Assembly: GCA_029288425.1 (NCBI GenBank)
Contig: JARIHD010000073.1
Coordinates: 1 to 45,300, forward strand
Source of the DNA: Candidatus Saccharimonadota bacterium
GTDB taxonomy: Bacteria > Patescibacteriota > Saccharimonadia > Saccharimonadales > UBA4665
Length of the DNA stretch: 45,300 bases
Direction of reading: 5' to 3'
The notes under the pieces were generated by a model, which had not been told where the DNA came from, made no database searches, and saw only the letters and a list, made by a program, of their open reading frames with translations. Below are positions 21,264-29,959 of this stretch, in pieces; positions within the stretch are counted from its first letter, which is position 1, and the number at the start of each line of letters is the position of its first letter. The position numbers and the translations under genes are program-made.

Positions 21264-22717
21264 TGGAACTCTGTTATCTGTTGGTCATCGCCTTCATTCT
21301 CTACGGCTCCACCTTACACGGAGAATGTGTGTTCGATGACGTCAACCAAATTGCCAATAACCGGGAAATCCTCTCAGGAAGCTGGAGAGGCGCGTTGTTT
21401 GGAGACTGCTGTCCTCCGACGCTCCGGGAACGACTGCGCTCTCTATTGTTTGGTTGGAGAGGTTTAGTACGGGCATCACTTGCCTTTAACGTCCTGATTT
21501 GGGGACCATCGACCTTCTCTTTTCACGCCGGCAATATCATTCTTCACGCGCTGAATTCATACATCGTCTATGGAATCCTTTGCGCTCTCGGATTCGATTC
21601 GTCTCTAGCGTTACTCGGGGCCTCTCTCTTTGTCGGACACCCTCTGGCAACATCCGCTGTGGGCTATATGTCGTCGCGGGGTGTCCTTCTTTCGTCATTC
21701 TTCGGGTTTCTCGGGGTTCTTTCGGTTCTCGCGGGACTCTCCTTGCTCGCGATTCCATGTTTTCTTCTAGCGTTCGCGTCGAAAGAAGACCTCGCGGTGC
21801 TGCCCATCTCCATTTCAGCGACGGCCTACGTATTGGGATTGAGTTGGTGGGCGATTCCGCTACCGATCCTCGCGGCGCTTCTCTGGTTCAAGCGTCGAGG
21901 AATCCGCGAAATCCTCCGCGGAAACGGCGAAGCGGGAATGACGGCGAGCGGATTCGCGCAGTCCATCGCTCAACCGTGGTATTCCGTCACGGCCTTCACC
22001 GAAACAGTCATCCGTTACCCGTTCTGGTTACTGGGACTCAAGCAGAACGTGGACCCGGACATCGAAATTCCGCGCACCCCGCGTGTCATCACCGCTGTTC
22101 TGATTGCGTCCAGCGTTCTGCTTGCGGTCATTTATTTGTCCGCTCCTTGGAAAATAGGGCTGATCTTCACCGTCTGTTCTCCGATGGTTCTCTACTGGTT
22201 TTTTCCGATGCCCGATCCGATCTTGGAGTACCGCGCGTACTTTTCCCTTCTCGGAGTGGCGATTCTTTCTACGCAAATCCTCGATATTTTGCCGGGATAC
22301 GCAGTGTATGCCTTGATGGTGTGGCTATGGCTGGCTACCGGTTACCGGGCGGCGTCATGGTCCTCCGCATTGTCGCTATGGAAGAGTGCGGTACGAGACG
22401 GCTCCACAAAAGAACGCGTGTTGTTGAACTTGGGGGCGGCGTACCAGTTGAGACAGGAGCACGACAACGCGCAGGAGTGCTTTAACCAGGTTCTCAAGAA
22501 GAACCCTCGAATCGGGCCGGCGTGGACCAATCTCGGGTTGATTGCGATAGCGCGGAACAATCCCGATAAAGCCATCGAGTACTTTACCGCCTCAACAACG
22601 CATTGCCCGCAATTCCTTCATGCGTGGCAGGCGTTGGGTGAGGTTTACCAAAAGGTCAGTCAGCCGGAAAAGGCGCAGGCTTGCTTTCAGCAGGCTCAAC
22701 TACTCGCGAAAGGGTAA
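21263..22717 (+). CDS. TMTC-like membrane glycosyltransferase (GT-C) with C-terminal TPRs
   Basis: 484 residues. About ten hydrophobic segments fill residues 1-370. Features of the TMTC/PMT-type GT-C fold: acidic loop after helix 1 (FDDVNQIANN, 24-33), FHAGNIILHALN (88-98), GHPLATSAVGYMSSRGVLLS (125-144), ASKEDLAVLP (172-181) and LEYRAYFSL (321-329). Residues 384-484 form three TPR units. Such enzymes transfer sugar from a polyprenyl-phosphate carrier to protein on the outer face of the inner membrane. Its place inside the virion operon suggests action on virion proteins or on host surface glycans. Not a standard phage gene. Confidence 0.75.
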   Translation: MELCYLLVIAFILYGSTLHGECVFDDVNQIANNREILSGSWRGALFGDCCPPTLRERLRSLLFGWRGLVRASLAFNVLIWGPSTFSFHAGNIILHALNSYIVYGILCALGFDSSLALLGASLFVGHPLATSAVGYMSSRGVLLSSFFGFLGVLSVLAGLSLLAIPCFLLAFASKEDLAVLPISISATAYVLGLSWWAIPLPILAALLWFKRRGIREILRGNGEAGMTASGFAQSIAQPWYSVTAFTETVIRYPFWLLGLKQNVDPDIEIPRTPRVITAVLIASSVLLAVIYLSAPWKIGLIFTVCSPMVLYWFFPMPDPILEYRAYFSLLGVAILSTQILDILPGYAVYALMVWLWLATGYRAASWSSALSLWKSAVRDGSTKERVLLNLGAAYQLRQEHDNAQECFNQVLKKNPRIGPAWTNLGLIAIARNNPDKAIEYFTASTTHCPQFLHAWQALGEVYQKVSQPEKAQACFQQAQLLAKG

Positions 22718-22720
22718 GCG

Positions 22721-23137
22721 ATGGGTCAGCGTTTAGCATTTACGGGGGGCTCGGAAGACCGACAGTTACCCGTCATTGTTCAGGGAACCACGGCCATCAG
22801 CATTGCCAATAGCGTGGTTTGCACGAAGACGTTGGCCGCGGCAGGTGCGGGCGTGTGCTACGTCGTTACGGGGTTTTCCTTCTCAATGGCGTCTGCCTCG
22901 GCGGCGCTGACGTTGGGAACGGTAGGTTGCTACGTCATTGACGGAGCGTCCGCGGCCACGACGTTCATCTATCGCTCCATCGTCTCGGTGGGAACCACGG
23001 GTTTTGCGCCGATCGAGCGTGAGGGCCTTTACCTGAAGGGCTCTCCCAACACCGCGCTGACCATCGAATTCTCCGGGGCCATCACGAACGCCGCGGAATG
23101 CGTCTCGATTGAATACACAACGCTGAAATCTGCATGA
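22721..23137 (+). CDS. Virion structural-like protein, 138 aa
   Basis: Ala/Thr/Ser-rich beta protein with no signal or membrane segment (the hydrophobic stretches are strand-like, for example AISIANSVVCTKTL). Composition resembles the small decoration-like proteins at 29591 and 40739. ATGA overlap with terminase, so expressed with the packaging genes. Confidence 0.6.
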   Translation: MGQRLAFTGGSEDRQLPVIVQGTTAISIANSVVCTKTLAAAGAGVCYVVTGFSFSMASASAALTLGTVGCYVIDGASAATTFIYRSIVSVGTTGFAPIEREGLYLKGSPNTALTIEFSGAITNAAECVSIEYTTLKSA

Positions 23138-24714
23138 CGAAAGTACTGCCGGGCTTTGGCCCGATGCCCACAGACGAAGAGCTCGAAAACACCCCGTTTT
23201 ACTTCGGGAAGAAAGAGGTGCGCTTTCTTCCCAAGCAATTCGAGACATGTTTCGCGATGGAGCCCGAGATTGCGTCTACAGGTGGGTACGGTTCGGCAAA
23301 GACAAAAGGCGGAATCTTCCGCGCGACTCGTCTATTGACGTGGTATCCCGGCAACAAAGGCATCATCGGGCGTTACGCGTCGACGGATCTTGCCGCAACC
23401 ACTCAGGCTGACTGCTTGGAGTTCTGGACCGAAGCCAACCTTCTCGATGACTTCGTGGAAAAGGGCAAGTACAAGATCCCCACGGCAACGCTGAGATGTG
23501 TCGATCCGGAGTCTCAGGAAATCCTAAAAGGAAAGTACTCCGAGGCGCTGTTTGCTCACGTGGACGACCCCACTCACCTGCACGGTCATCATCTCGGGTT
23601 TGGATGGATTGACGAGGCCAACGAAGCCAAAAAGAAATCGTACGAAAAGCTCATGTCTCGCCTGCGATTGCCGGGATTTGAGCGATTGTATTCTCTCTGG
23701 GTCACGTCCAACACGGACCAGGGTTACGACTGGATCTATGACCACTTCTTCAACCACGAGGAACTGGAAAAGTTAGAGCCACGCGCGAGAAAGGCTCGCC
23801 GGGCGATTCATTCCACGACATACGAGAACCGAAGGAATCTTCCGGAATCCTACATCCGGAACATGGAGAACTCGTACTCGGAGAAAGCGAGACGGATCTA
23901 CCTCGGAGGCTCTTACGAATCCTTCGAGGGTCAGATTTACGAGGATTTTCAAAAGGAAGTCCACGTCTTCAATCTCGCCAAAGCGTTCAAAGACGGCATC
24001 CCTCCTTCGTGGAACCGACTCTTGGCCGTGGACGTTGGCGGTTCGGACCCGTGGGCATGGATCTTTGCTGCGGTTGATCCGTGGGGCAACGTCATCGTCT
24101 ACGACAAGATTTACAGACCGGGCACACTCGTTGCGCCATTCGCCAAAGAAGCCAAACCCAAGATCGGGGAGTATCGGTTTCAGGCGAAAGTCATCGACAA
24201 CGAAAACAAACTCGCTGCTGGTGAGCTGGGTCAGCATGGAATCCGGTTTACCAACGCCAAAAAGCAGAACAAGAACGATTCCATCTTCCGATTATCGGGA
24301 TACCTTCACCCGAATCCGGACCACGCTCACCCGGAATGGCATCCCAAAGCGGGGCTAGGAAATTCTCCAAGGCTCTTCATCGCCGACAACTGCGTGGAAC
24401 TGATCCGCGAGTTGCCCCAGCAGCGTTGGTTGAAAGTCCACGGTGAAGACGGATTCAAGAACGAGCCCGACCCGGCCATTTCGAATCACGCGGTGGATGC
24501 CCTGCTGTACCTGATCCGTGAACTCCCGAGACCGACAGAACTGGAAGTCACGTTCCGCTCAACGCTCTCGCCGGCCTTAGACGCCATGAGCGTGATGATG
24601 CACGAGATTCGTCATAGGGCAAAACAGGAGAACAAGCGCCGGGAATGGAATGCCCGCATGGGATCGGGCGGGCGGTTCTCGGGACGAAGACACATCTTGC
24701 GGGGTGCCGCATGA
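23134..24714 (+). CDS. terL: Terminase large subunit
   Basis: 526 residues. ATPase domain: variant Walker A GGYGSAKTKGG (about 50-60) and Walker B FGWIDEAN (156-163, Asp160/Glu161), with coupling motif VTSNT (190-194). RNase H-like nuclease: Asp300 (AVDVGGSD), Asp355 (VIDNENK) and Asp455 (NHAVDALLYL). The enzyme powers DNA packaging and cuts concatemers. Neighbouring portal confirms identity. ATGA overlap with the next gene. Confidence 0.95.
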   Translation: MTKVLPGFGPMPTDEELENTPFYFGKKEVRFLPKQFETCFAMEPEIASTGGYGSAKTKGGIFRATRLLTWYPGNKGIIGRYASTDLAATTQADCLEFWTEANLLDDFVEKGKYKIPTATLRCVDPESQEILKGKYSEALFAHVDDPTHLHGHHLGFGWIDEANEAKKKSYEKLMSRLRLPGFERLYSLWVTSNTDQGYDWIYDHFFNHEELEKLEPRARKARRAIHSTTYENRRNLPESYIRNMENSYSEKARRIYLGGSYESFEGQIYEDFQKEVHVFNLAKAFKDGIPPSWNRLLAVDVGGSDPWAWIFAAVDPWGNVIVYDKIYRPGTLVAPFAKEAKPKIGEYRFQAKVIDNENKLAAGELGQHGIRFTNAKKQNKNDSIFRLSGYLHPNPDHAHPEWHPKAGLGNSPRLFIADNCVELIRELPQQRWLKVHGEDGFKNEPDPAISNHAVDALLYLIRELPRPTELEVTFRSTLSPALDAMSVMMHEIRHRAKQENKRREWNARMGSGGRFSGRRHILRGAA

Positions 24715-24926
24715 CCGAACATTGGCCCTGCGTGCTCGTGGTGTTTGCTCAACTCGGGATTATTTACGGATTGGTCAATCGCCTGATTAAGCAGTCGGGA
24801 TTGCATCAAATGAATGCCAAGCGGGCGTTCGACCAGATGGTGGAAGAGACGATCGGCTCTCCGACAAGCACCAGGATGGAGAAGCCCGCCAAGATCGTCA
24901 AAGAGTCGTACCGGATAGGAGTGTAG
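24711..24926 (+). CDS. Small membrane-anchored protein between terminase and portal, 71 aa
   Basis: ATGA overlap. N-terminal transmembrane segment (WPCVLVVFAQLGIIYGLV, about 5-22), then a charged tail. Three bases separate it from the portal. Function unknown; small membrane proteins are unusual here. Confidence 0.65.
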   Translation: MTEHWPCVLVVFAQLGIIYGLVNRLIKQSGLHQMNAKRAFDQMVEETIGSPTSTRMEKPAKIVKESYRIGV

Positions 24927-24929
24927 TTC

Positions 24930-27185
24930 GTGGGTATCTTGCAAGGCGCAGTCAACACCGTGAAGGACTTCGTGAGTCCCAAGCGAAAAGCTGCGCACGA
25001 AGAACCCCAGTGGTCCGACAAGCCTTGGGAGGAGAAGCTGTCCGCGCTCTATCAGGAGTACCGCGTCGAAGATCGAGTCTCGAGACTGACGCTCAATCGA
25101 CTCTGGTTCATGACGGCGCTTTACTTTCAGGGCAAGCAAGGGATCACGTGGAACAACTCCACATCTGCGTTTGAGATTTACGAACCTCTTGACGGGCAGG
25201 ACTGGTACGTCGAGAACCAGTTTCGCAAAGACGTATGGGCCAACGTCAAATCGCTGAACTCCGGAGAACTGGAACCCGTAGCGGCACCGTCATCCGAGAA
25301 GCCGTCTGATGTGGCTGCGGCGCGAGTCGCGAATTCCGCTTTAGACGTGATCTATGAAGACGTCGAGTACACGAGACTGAAAACCTCGAAGCATTTGTCC
25401 ATGTGTCTCTATGGAAATGCGTTTGTGTACAACGCGTTCAACGTCTCGAAGGATTACGGGATTTCTTTGATTCCTTCCTATAAGTACGAGCAATCCCAGA
25501 TTGCCGGGGCCGCGATCTGTCCGAATTGCATGATGACCTCCGCAGAGGGAACGCAGGCCTGTCCGGAATGCGGGTCCCCGATGGAGGCGATTCCTCCCGA
25601 AATGATCGAGTCAAAAGTCTTCGATTCGATGGAGGAGCGCCCTCAAGGCCGGAATGTCTCTTTCGTTACGACTCCCTTGGAGATGTATTGCCGGGCGAAG
25701 GTCAAGGGCGGGCTCAAGTATCAGCCGTATCTATTCTGGGTCCGACGTCTCGACCGAAACATCGTGCTCAGCATGAGGCCCGATGCCGATTGCGGCGACG
25801 GGGATAAATCCTCACTCGGTGATGATTTGTCTCAGTACTACATCGACGTCCTTTCGACTTTGGCCGGCGGTCCCTACAGCGGAACGTATCAACTCGCGTC
25901 CCGGTATTACGCGGAAGTCGATTACGCGATGTGCTGGATTCGTCCGGAGATGTTCCGGGGTGATAAGGAACTCTTGGAGAAGTTCCCCAAAGGGGTGAAG
26001 TTCGAAACCTGTAACGGGAAGTTCATTCCTGGCACCGAAGAAAGCCAGTCCATGGACGAGTGCTGGACGCACTACGCGTATTACCCGAACACGTATTCGT
26101 TCTGGGCCGATGGAATGGTGGATTGCCTTCCGATACAGGATCAAATCAACGAGACCAACTCGCTGATGATTCGGTATCTTCGGTACTGCACGATGTCGAA
26201 GAAGATTTTCGACACCGGCATTATTGACCCCGAGACGTTGTCGAACAATCCGGAAGAGGCTTGGATTCCCGCCAATCCTCAACTCGACAAAAAACTATCA
26301 GATGCTGTGTATTCGCTGGATCCCGCGCAATTGTCTCCCGACGTGTCACGATGGAAACAGGACCAACGATTAGCGGGGCAGGACATGAGCGGCGCGTACG
26401 CCGCTTCCGTGGGTCAGTCTACCGGAGCCAACGCGTCCTACTCGAAGCAGGTCTTTGAAGCCGAGAGGGCTCAGGGGCGGTTTGCTCCGATGTACGACTA
26501 CAACCGCCCGGCTCAAGTCGCGTGGGTGCGGCAGTTGTTGACGCTCTTCCGTGATAACGCTTTGGATGAACGCAAAAAGCAGTTCATCGACAACGCCGGT
26601 CAGTGGTCCTTTGAGAAGTTCACTGGCGCGGATCTTGGTCAGGGCTCCTTCGACGTTCGGATTCCGGATAGCGAAACCATCCCAAAATCCCGAGTGGAAA
26701 AGGCGCAGGGCCTTGAAATGTTGGTTCAGTTACAGCCCGTGCTTCCCATGTTGACGCACAAGGAGAAGGTCTACGTCTTTGACTTTATCGGACTGGAACC
26801 TGAAGGAAGCCCGGACAGCTTACAGGCCCAGCGAGCATTTCGGATCATTGAGCGTTTGATCGCAGGCGAGAAGATCACGCCGTTGCCGTTTGTGGACGAC
26901 TTCATGATCCAGGCCACAGTGTTTAAGGAATACCTGGCGGGCGAAGACGGCGACAAGTTGGCACAGGAAAGCCCGGAAGCGTTCACGAATGTGTATTCGT
27001 ATCTGATGACGATGATTCAGATGCAGGCGCAGCAGGGCATGACAATGGGCGCTATGGGATTGGGGCCAACCCCGCCGACTTCGCAGGGAACCCCGCCGAG
27101 TCAGCCAAAACAGGAAATGGCACAAGCGCCAATAGACCAGAAAGTACCGATGCCGCCTCTACCGGCGGGTGTGAGGCAAGGATAA
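24930..27185 (+). CDS. Portal protein with an inserted zinc ribbon
   Basis: 751 residues from GTG 24930. Long helical protein with typical portal traits: start near the vertex clip (WSDKPWEEKLSALYQEYR), internal region QDQINETNSLMIRYLRYCTM (about 400-420) and a C-terminal Pro/Gln/Met-rich tail. Residues 197-214 carry Cys197/Cys200 and Cys211/Cys214 (CPNC...CPEC), a complete zinc ribbon not standard for portals. Assembles as a dodecamer at the capsid vertex. Confidence 0.85.
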   Translation: MGILQGAVNTVKDFVSPKRKAAHEEPQWSDKPWEEKLSALYQEYRVEDRVSRLTLNRLWFMTALYFQGKQGITWNNSTSAFEIYEPLDGQDWYVENQFRKDVWANVKSLNSGELEPVAAPSSEKPSDVAAARVANSALDVIYEDVEYTRLKTSKHLSMCLYGNAFVYNAFNVSKDYGISLIPSYKYEQSQIAGAAICPNCMMTSAEGTQACPECGSPMEAIPPEMIESKVFDSMEERPQGRNVSFVTTPLEMYCRAKVKGGLKYQPYLFWVRRLDRNIVLSMRPDADCGDGDKSSLGDDLSQYYIDVLSTLAGGPYSGTYQLASRYYAEVDYAMCWIRPEMFRGDKELLEKFPKGVKFETCNGKFIPGTEESQSMDECWTHYAYYPNTYSFWADGMVDCLPIQDQINETNSLMIRYLRYCTMSKKIFDTGIIDPETLSNNPEEAWIPANPQLDKKLSDAVYSLDPAQLSPDVSRWKQDQRLAGQDMSGAYAASVGQSTGANASYSKQVFEAERAQGRFAPMYDYNRPAQVAWVRQLLTLFRDNALDERKKQFIDNAGQWSFEKFTGADLGQGSFDVRIPDSETIPKSRVEKAQGLEMLVQLQPVLPMLTHKEKVYVFDFIGLEPEGSPDSLQAQRAFRIIERLIAGEKITPLPFVDDFMIQATVFKEYLAGEDGDKLAQESPEAFTNVYSYLMTMIQMQAQQGMTMGAMGLGPTPPTSQGTPPSQPKQEMAQAPIDQKVPMPPLPAGVRQG

Positions 27186-27188
27186 GTT

Positions 27189-27221
27189 ATGGCGAAAAAG
27201 AAGAAATCTAAGGGCTGCTAA
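27189..27221 (+). CDS. Possible 10-aa lysine-rich peptide
   Basis: ATG four bases after the portal stop, AAGGAT upstream, encoding MAKKKKSKGC. Short lysine-rich peptides are sometimes found after phage portal genes, but this may be chance. Confidence 0.3.
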   Translation: MAKKKKSKGC

Positions 27222-27284
27222 TCAGCCCCTCAACAATCTTGTCAGTCGGCCTAATTACCCGTTACTGACAGCAACAGCAGCAGA

Positions 27285-27323
27285 AGGCGCGTTCTCGTAT
27301 ACGAGCGGGGACGCGCCTTTTTT
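27285..27323 (+). terminator. Intrinsic terminator after the portal gene
   Basis: AGGCGCGT (27285-27292) pairs perfectly with ACGCGCCT (27311-27318); the loop holds an inner CTCGTATACGAG palindrome, and TTTTTT follows. It lies between portal and scaffold genes, so capsid genes would be partly independent or the terminator partial, allowing higher capsid output. Confidence 0.85.
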
Positions 27324-27338
27324 GTTGCCGAAGGAATT

Positions 27339-28346
27339 ATGAGCACTGAAATCACACCAACCGAGACGGCAACGCCCGAGTTGGCATCGACTGAAAGCCT
27401 GACCGACGCCGCACTGGCGGAAATCTTCGGTACCGAAACCGAAGAGACCGCAGATGCGCCAACCGATACGCCCGCTGAACCTCCGAAGGAAGAGGCCACC
27501 GCGGTCCCTCCCGTGGAGACTCCGGAAGTACCGGCCATTGATGTTTCTCTTCTGGACGACGACAAAGCCGGGCCTCCAAAGGCCGAGCCTCCTGCGGTCG
27601 CTCCGACGAACGCACTGCATTCCAAGATTGCGGAGTACATCCCGAATGAACAAGTGCTCGGGATGGTGGTGGGTTCTCACCAGCGCATGACGACCTTGGA
27701 GACCGCCCTTCAGCGGGGCGACCTCTCTGGAGTCTCACAGGCGTTGGGGAATCAAGGCATGAACGCGCTGATGGAATCCATCTACGCGAACGAGCAGTTA
27801 CGAAACACGTTCATCGACCGCGTGATTGAAGAATCCACGGGACAAAAACGTGATCCTCGACTGGACCATGCCTTAAGCGAGATTGCCGGACTCAAGAATT
27901 TCATTCAGTCCGGAATTCAGCAGAACCAAAACGTTCAGGCGCAGCAGACTCGACAACAGCGGTTTGCTTCACTGAACACCAATATCTCCAACCTCTTTGA
28001 GCAGGTGCGGTTTCCGAAAGACGACAAGCACGCCCATCAGCAGCAGTTGATGACTGACGCGGTTCTCGCGCGATTGGCCTCAACGAACAAATTGGAAACG
28101 GCACTCAAGGGAGACATTCGCGTGGTTCGCGAGACCTTAAAGCCAATCCTCCAAAAGTTCGTGGAAACCGACAGGCCCGTTACGCAAGCCGCTCAACAGG
28201 CGCGCACCACCATTGAACAGAAGCCGAAACCGATCGCCACGGAGGCGACAGGAACGGCAGTCGCGACCGAAGAACCGGACATTTTCCAGCAGGCCGCGAA
28301 TGAGGTGATCCGCCTCCAGAAAAAGGAACAGCGGGCACGGAGATAA
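27339..28346 (+). CDS. Scaffold-like protein
   Basis: 335 residues. N-terminal 90 residues are disordered and acidic (Thr/Glu/Pro-rich), then helical segments with many Gln (GIQQNQNVQAQQTRQQRF, about 190-210) and a basic C-terminus ending KKEQRARR. Order portal, this gene, major capsid matches phage scaffolds, which bind capsid protein through the basic tail and are lost on maturation. No protease domain is seen. Confidence 0.78.
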   Translation: MSTEITPTETATPELASTESLTDAALAEIFGTETEETADAPTDTPAEPPKEEATAVPPVETPEVPAIDVSLLDDDKAGPPKAEPPAVAPTNALHSKIAEYIPNEQVLGMVVGSHQRMTTLETALQRGDLSGVSQALGNQGMNALMESIYANEQLRNTFIDRVIEESTGQKRDPRLDHALSEIAGLKNFIQSGIQQNQNVQAQQTRQQRFASLNTNISNLFEQVRFPKDDKHAHQQQLMTDAVLARLASTNKLETALKGDIRVVRETLKPILQKFVETDRPVTQAAQQARTTIEQKPKPIATEATGTAVATEEPDIFQQAANEVIRLQKKEQRARR

Positions 28347-28349
28347 CAC

Positions 28350-29579
28350 ATGGCAACCGGAACGATTCAGCAAGCCGAAGGTATCCTCAAGGTCACCACC
28401 GGCGAATACACGCGGAACTGGGAAGACTCCGCGATGCTTTACAACCGACTCAACAAAGGGTCGGGCAATGCGCTCTCGGATCGCGGGTTTGAAATCCCGA
28501 CCGAGATTTCTGCGAACTGGAACCACACCTGGATGACCGATGGCGGCGCGTATCCCGCTGGCGGATCGGTGAAGACCATTCGTCCTTCGGTCTACTTCAA
28601 AGAGTACATCCACTCCTTGAGGCTGACGATTCGCGCGATTCGCACCATCAAGGGCGATAAGAGTTCGGTGAAAAACTGGCTCTCGATCAACCTCGACGGG
28701 GCAATGGAAGCCGCCAAAAAGATGTGCAACCGCTACGCCTATGGTACCGGCGACGGCGTGTTGGGCACGGTCTCGGCGGGTGCGTCGTCGACCACGCAGA
28801 CCTTCAACAACGATCAGAATGTCCGCTACTTCGGGAACGGCATGAGTCTGGATTTCTGGGACTCCACGCAATCGGTTCTTCGCGGAACCGCGAGCGTCAC
28901 AAGTTTTCCGATCCCCGGCCAGACCACCATTACCTTGAGTACGTCCGTTTCGACCACAGCGGGCGACGTTGTGACGATTCACGGCGGATCCAATCAGGCC
29001 ATCACGGGAATCAAAGCCATCGTGGACGACACCACCGAAGCCGGCGTGATGTTTCAGTCCACCTCGCGAAACACCTACCCGAACTATCGGGCGCAGGTCA
29101 TCGACGCTGATTCCGCCTCTCTGGATCTGGAAATCCTGACGCAGATGATCGGCGCAAAGATTCAGGTGCAGTACGGCAAGACCAATCGTGACCGCACCGA
29201 ACTCTGGGCATATCCCTCGCAGACGGCCGCGTTCCAGTCGCTCGGCTACAACCTGAAGCGCATCGAAGGTGGTTCCAAGTCGGTAAAGCTCGGCTACACC
29301 TCGTACGAGTTTCAGGGCATGGCCTTCACGGAGGACGTGGACTGCGACAAGGACCGCGTGTACTACCTCGACTTCGACAAATTGGAAAAGTTCGTGGCGC
29401 GCGGCTGGGGATGGATCGACGACGACGGTTCGATTCTCCGGCTGATTCCATCGTCCACTTCGGGGTCGGCGTACGACGCTCAGTGCGAAGGGTACTGGGG
29501 CGCGGACTACAACTTCGGCTCTCCGGATCCTCGCCCGCTCGGCAAGATCATCGACCTCGATGTGCCGACCGGCTACTAG
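28350..29579 (+). CDS. Major capsid protein
   Basis: 409 residues, three bases after the scaffold-like gene. Mixed alpha/beta sequence with an N-terminal arm (QAEGILKVTTGEYTRNWEDS), a spine-helix region and C-terminal beta segments (YEFQGMAFTEDVDCDKDRVY, GWGWIDDDGSILRL), as in HK97-fold capsid proteins of podoviruses. Identification rests on position, length and composition. Confidence 0.82.
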   Translation: MATGTIQQAEGILKVTTGEYTRNWEDSAMLYNRLNKGSGNALSDRGFEIPTEISANWNHTWMTDGGAYPAGGSVKTIRPSVYFKEYIHSLRLTIRAIRTIKGDKSSVKNWLSINLDGAMEAAKKMCNRYAYGTGDGVLGTVSAGASSTTQTFNNDQNVRYFGNGMSLDFWDSTQSVLRGTASVTSFPIPGQTTITLSTSVSTTAGDVVTIHGGSNQAITGIKAIVDDTTEAGVMFQSTSRNTYPNYRAQVIDADSASLDLEILTQMIGAKIQVQYGKTNRDRTELWAYPSQTAAFQSLGYNLKRIEGGSKSVKLGYTSYEFQGMAFTEDVDCDKDRVYYLDFDKLEKFVARGWGWIDDDGSILRLIPSSTSGSAYDAQCEGYWGADYNFGSPDPRPLGKIIDLDVPTGY

Positions 29580-29590
29580 GGGGGTGATGT

Positions 29591-29944
29591 ATGGCCTCTA
29601 CTCGTAATTCGCTGACGCAGTACGTCCCCGATGCGGGATATGTCTCGGGGTTGTTGACTCCTGGTGCGTCCCCGACTGTCACGCTCTTGTCTGGCTTCAA
29701 TGCGGATCAGGGGTGCGTGTCGGTCACTCGTGGCGGGGTGGGGGTCTACACCATCACCGTCAAACAATTCTTGGGAGCCAATGGTGTGGCGTTGGGGCGA
29801 GGAACCCCAACCCTTTCCGGCGTGATGGTGGCGACCAGTACGGGAACGTACTCGGGCAACGCCATGTCCATGCAGTTTGGAATCATGGACAACGCTGGTT
29901 CCTATTCAGACACGGCAATCAACTTTGAGATTCGGGCTTACTAA
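29591..29944 (+). CDS. Decoration-like protein, 117 aa
   Basis: Beta-rich, Gly/Thr/Val-rich small protein following the capsid gene. Strands such as GVGVYTITVKQF and PTLSGVMVAT suggest a compact sandwich. AGGGGGG ribosome-binding site. Capsid decoration or stabilisation is inferred from position. Confidence 0.65.
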   Translation: MASTRNSLTQYVPDAGYVSGLLTPGASPTVTLLSGFNADQGCVSVTRGGVGVYTITVKQFLGANGVALGRGTPTLSGVMVATSTGTYSGNAMSMQFGIMDNAGSYSDTAINFEIRAY

Positions 29945-29959
29945 GCCCCGGAGGAGAAC

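Noticed and set aside
21499-22485. 328-codon plus-strand frame within the glycosyltransferase gene
   Set aside because: Out-of-frame shadow rich in Arg and Ser, without ribosome-binding site; the main frame has transmembrane segments and TPRs.
28137-28982. 281-codon minus-strand open frame
   Set aside because: Antisense of scaffold and capsid genes; no ribosome-binding site and no domain.
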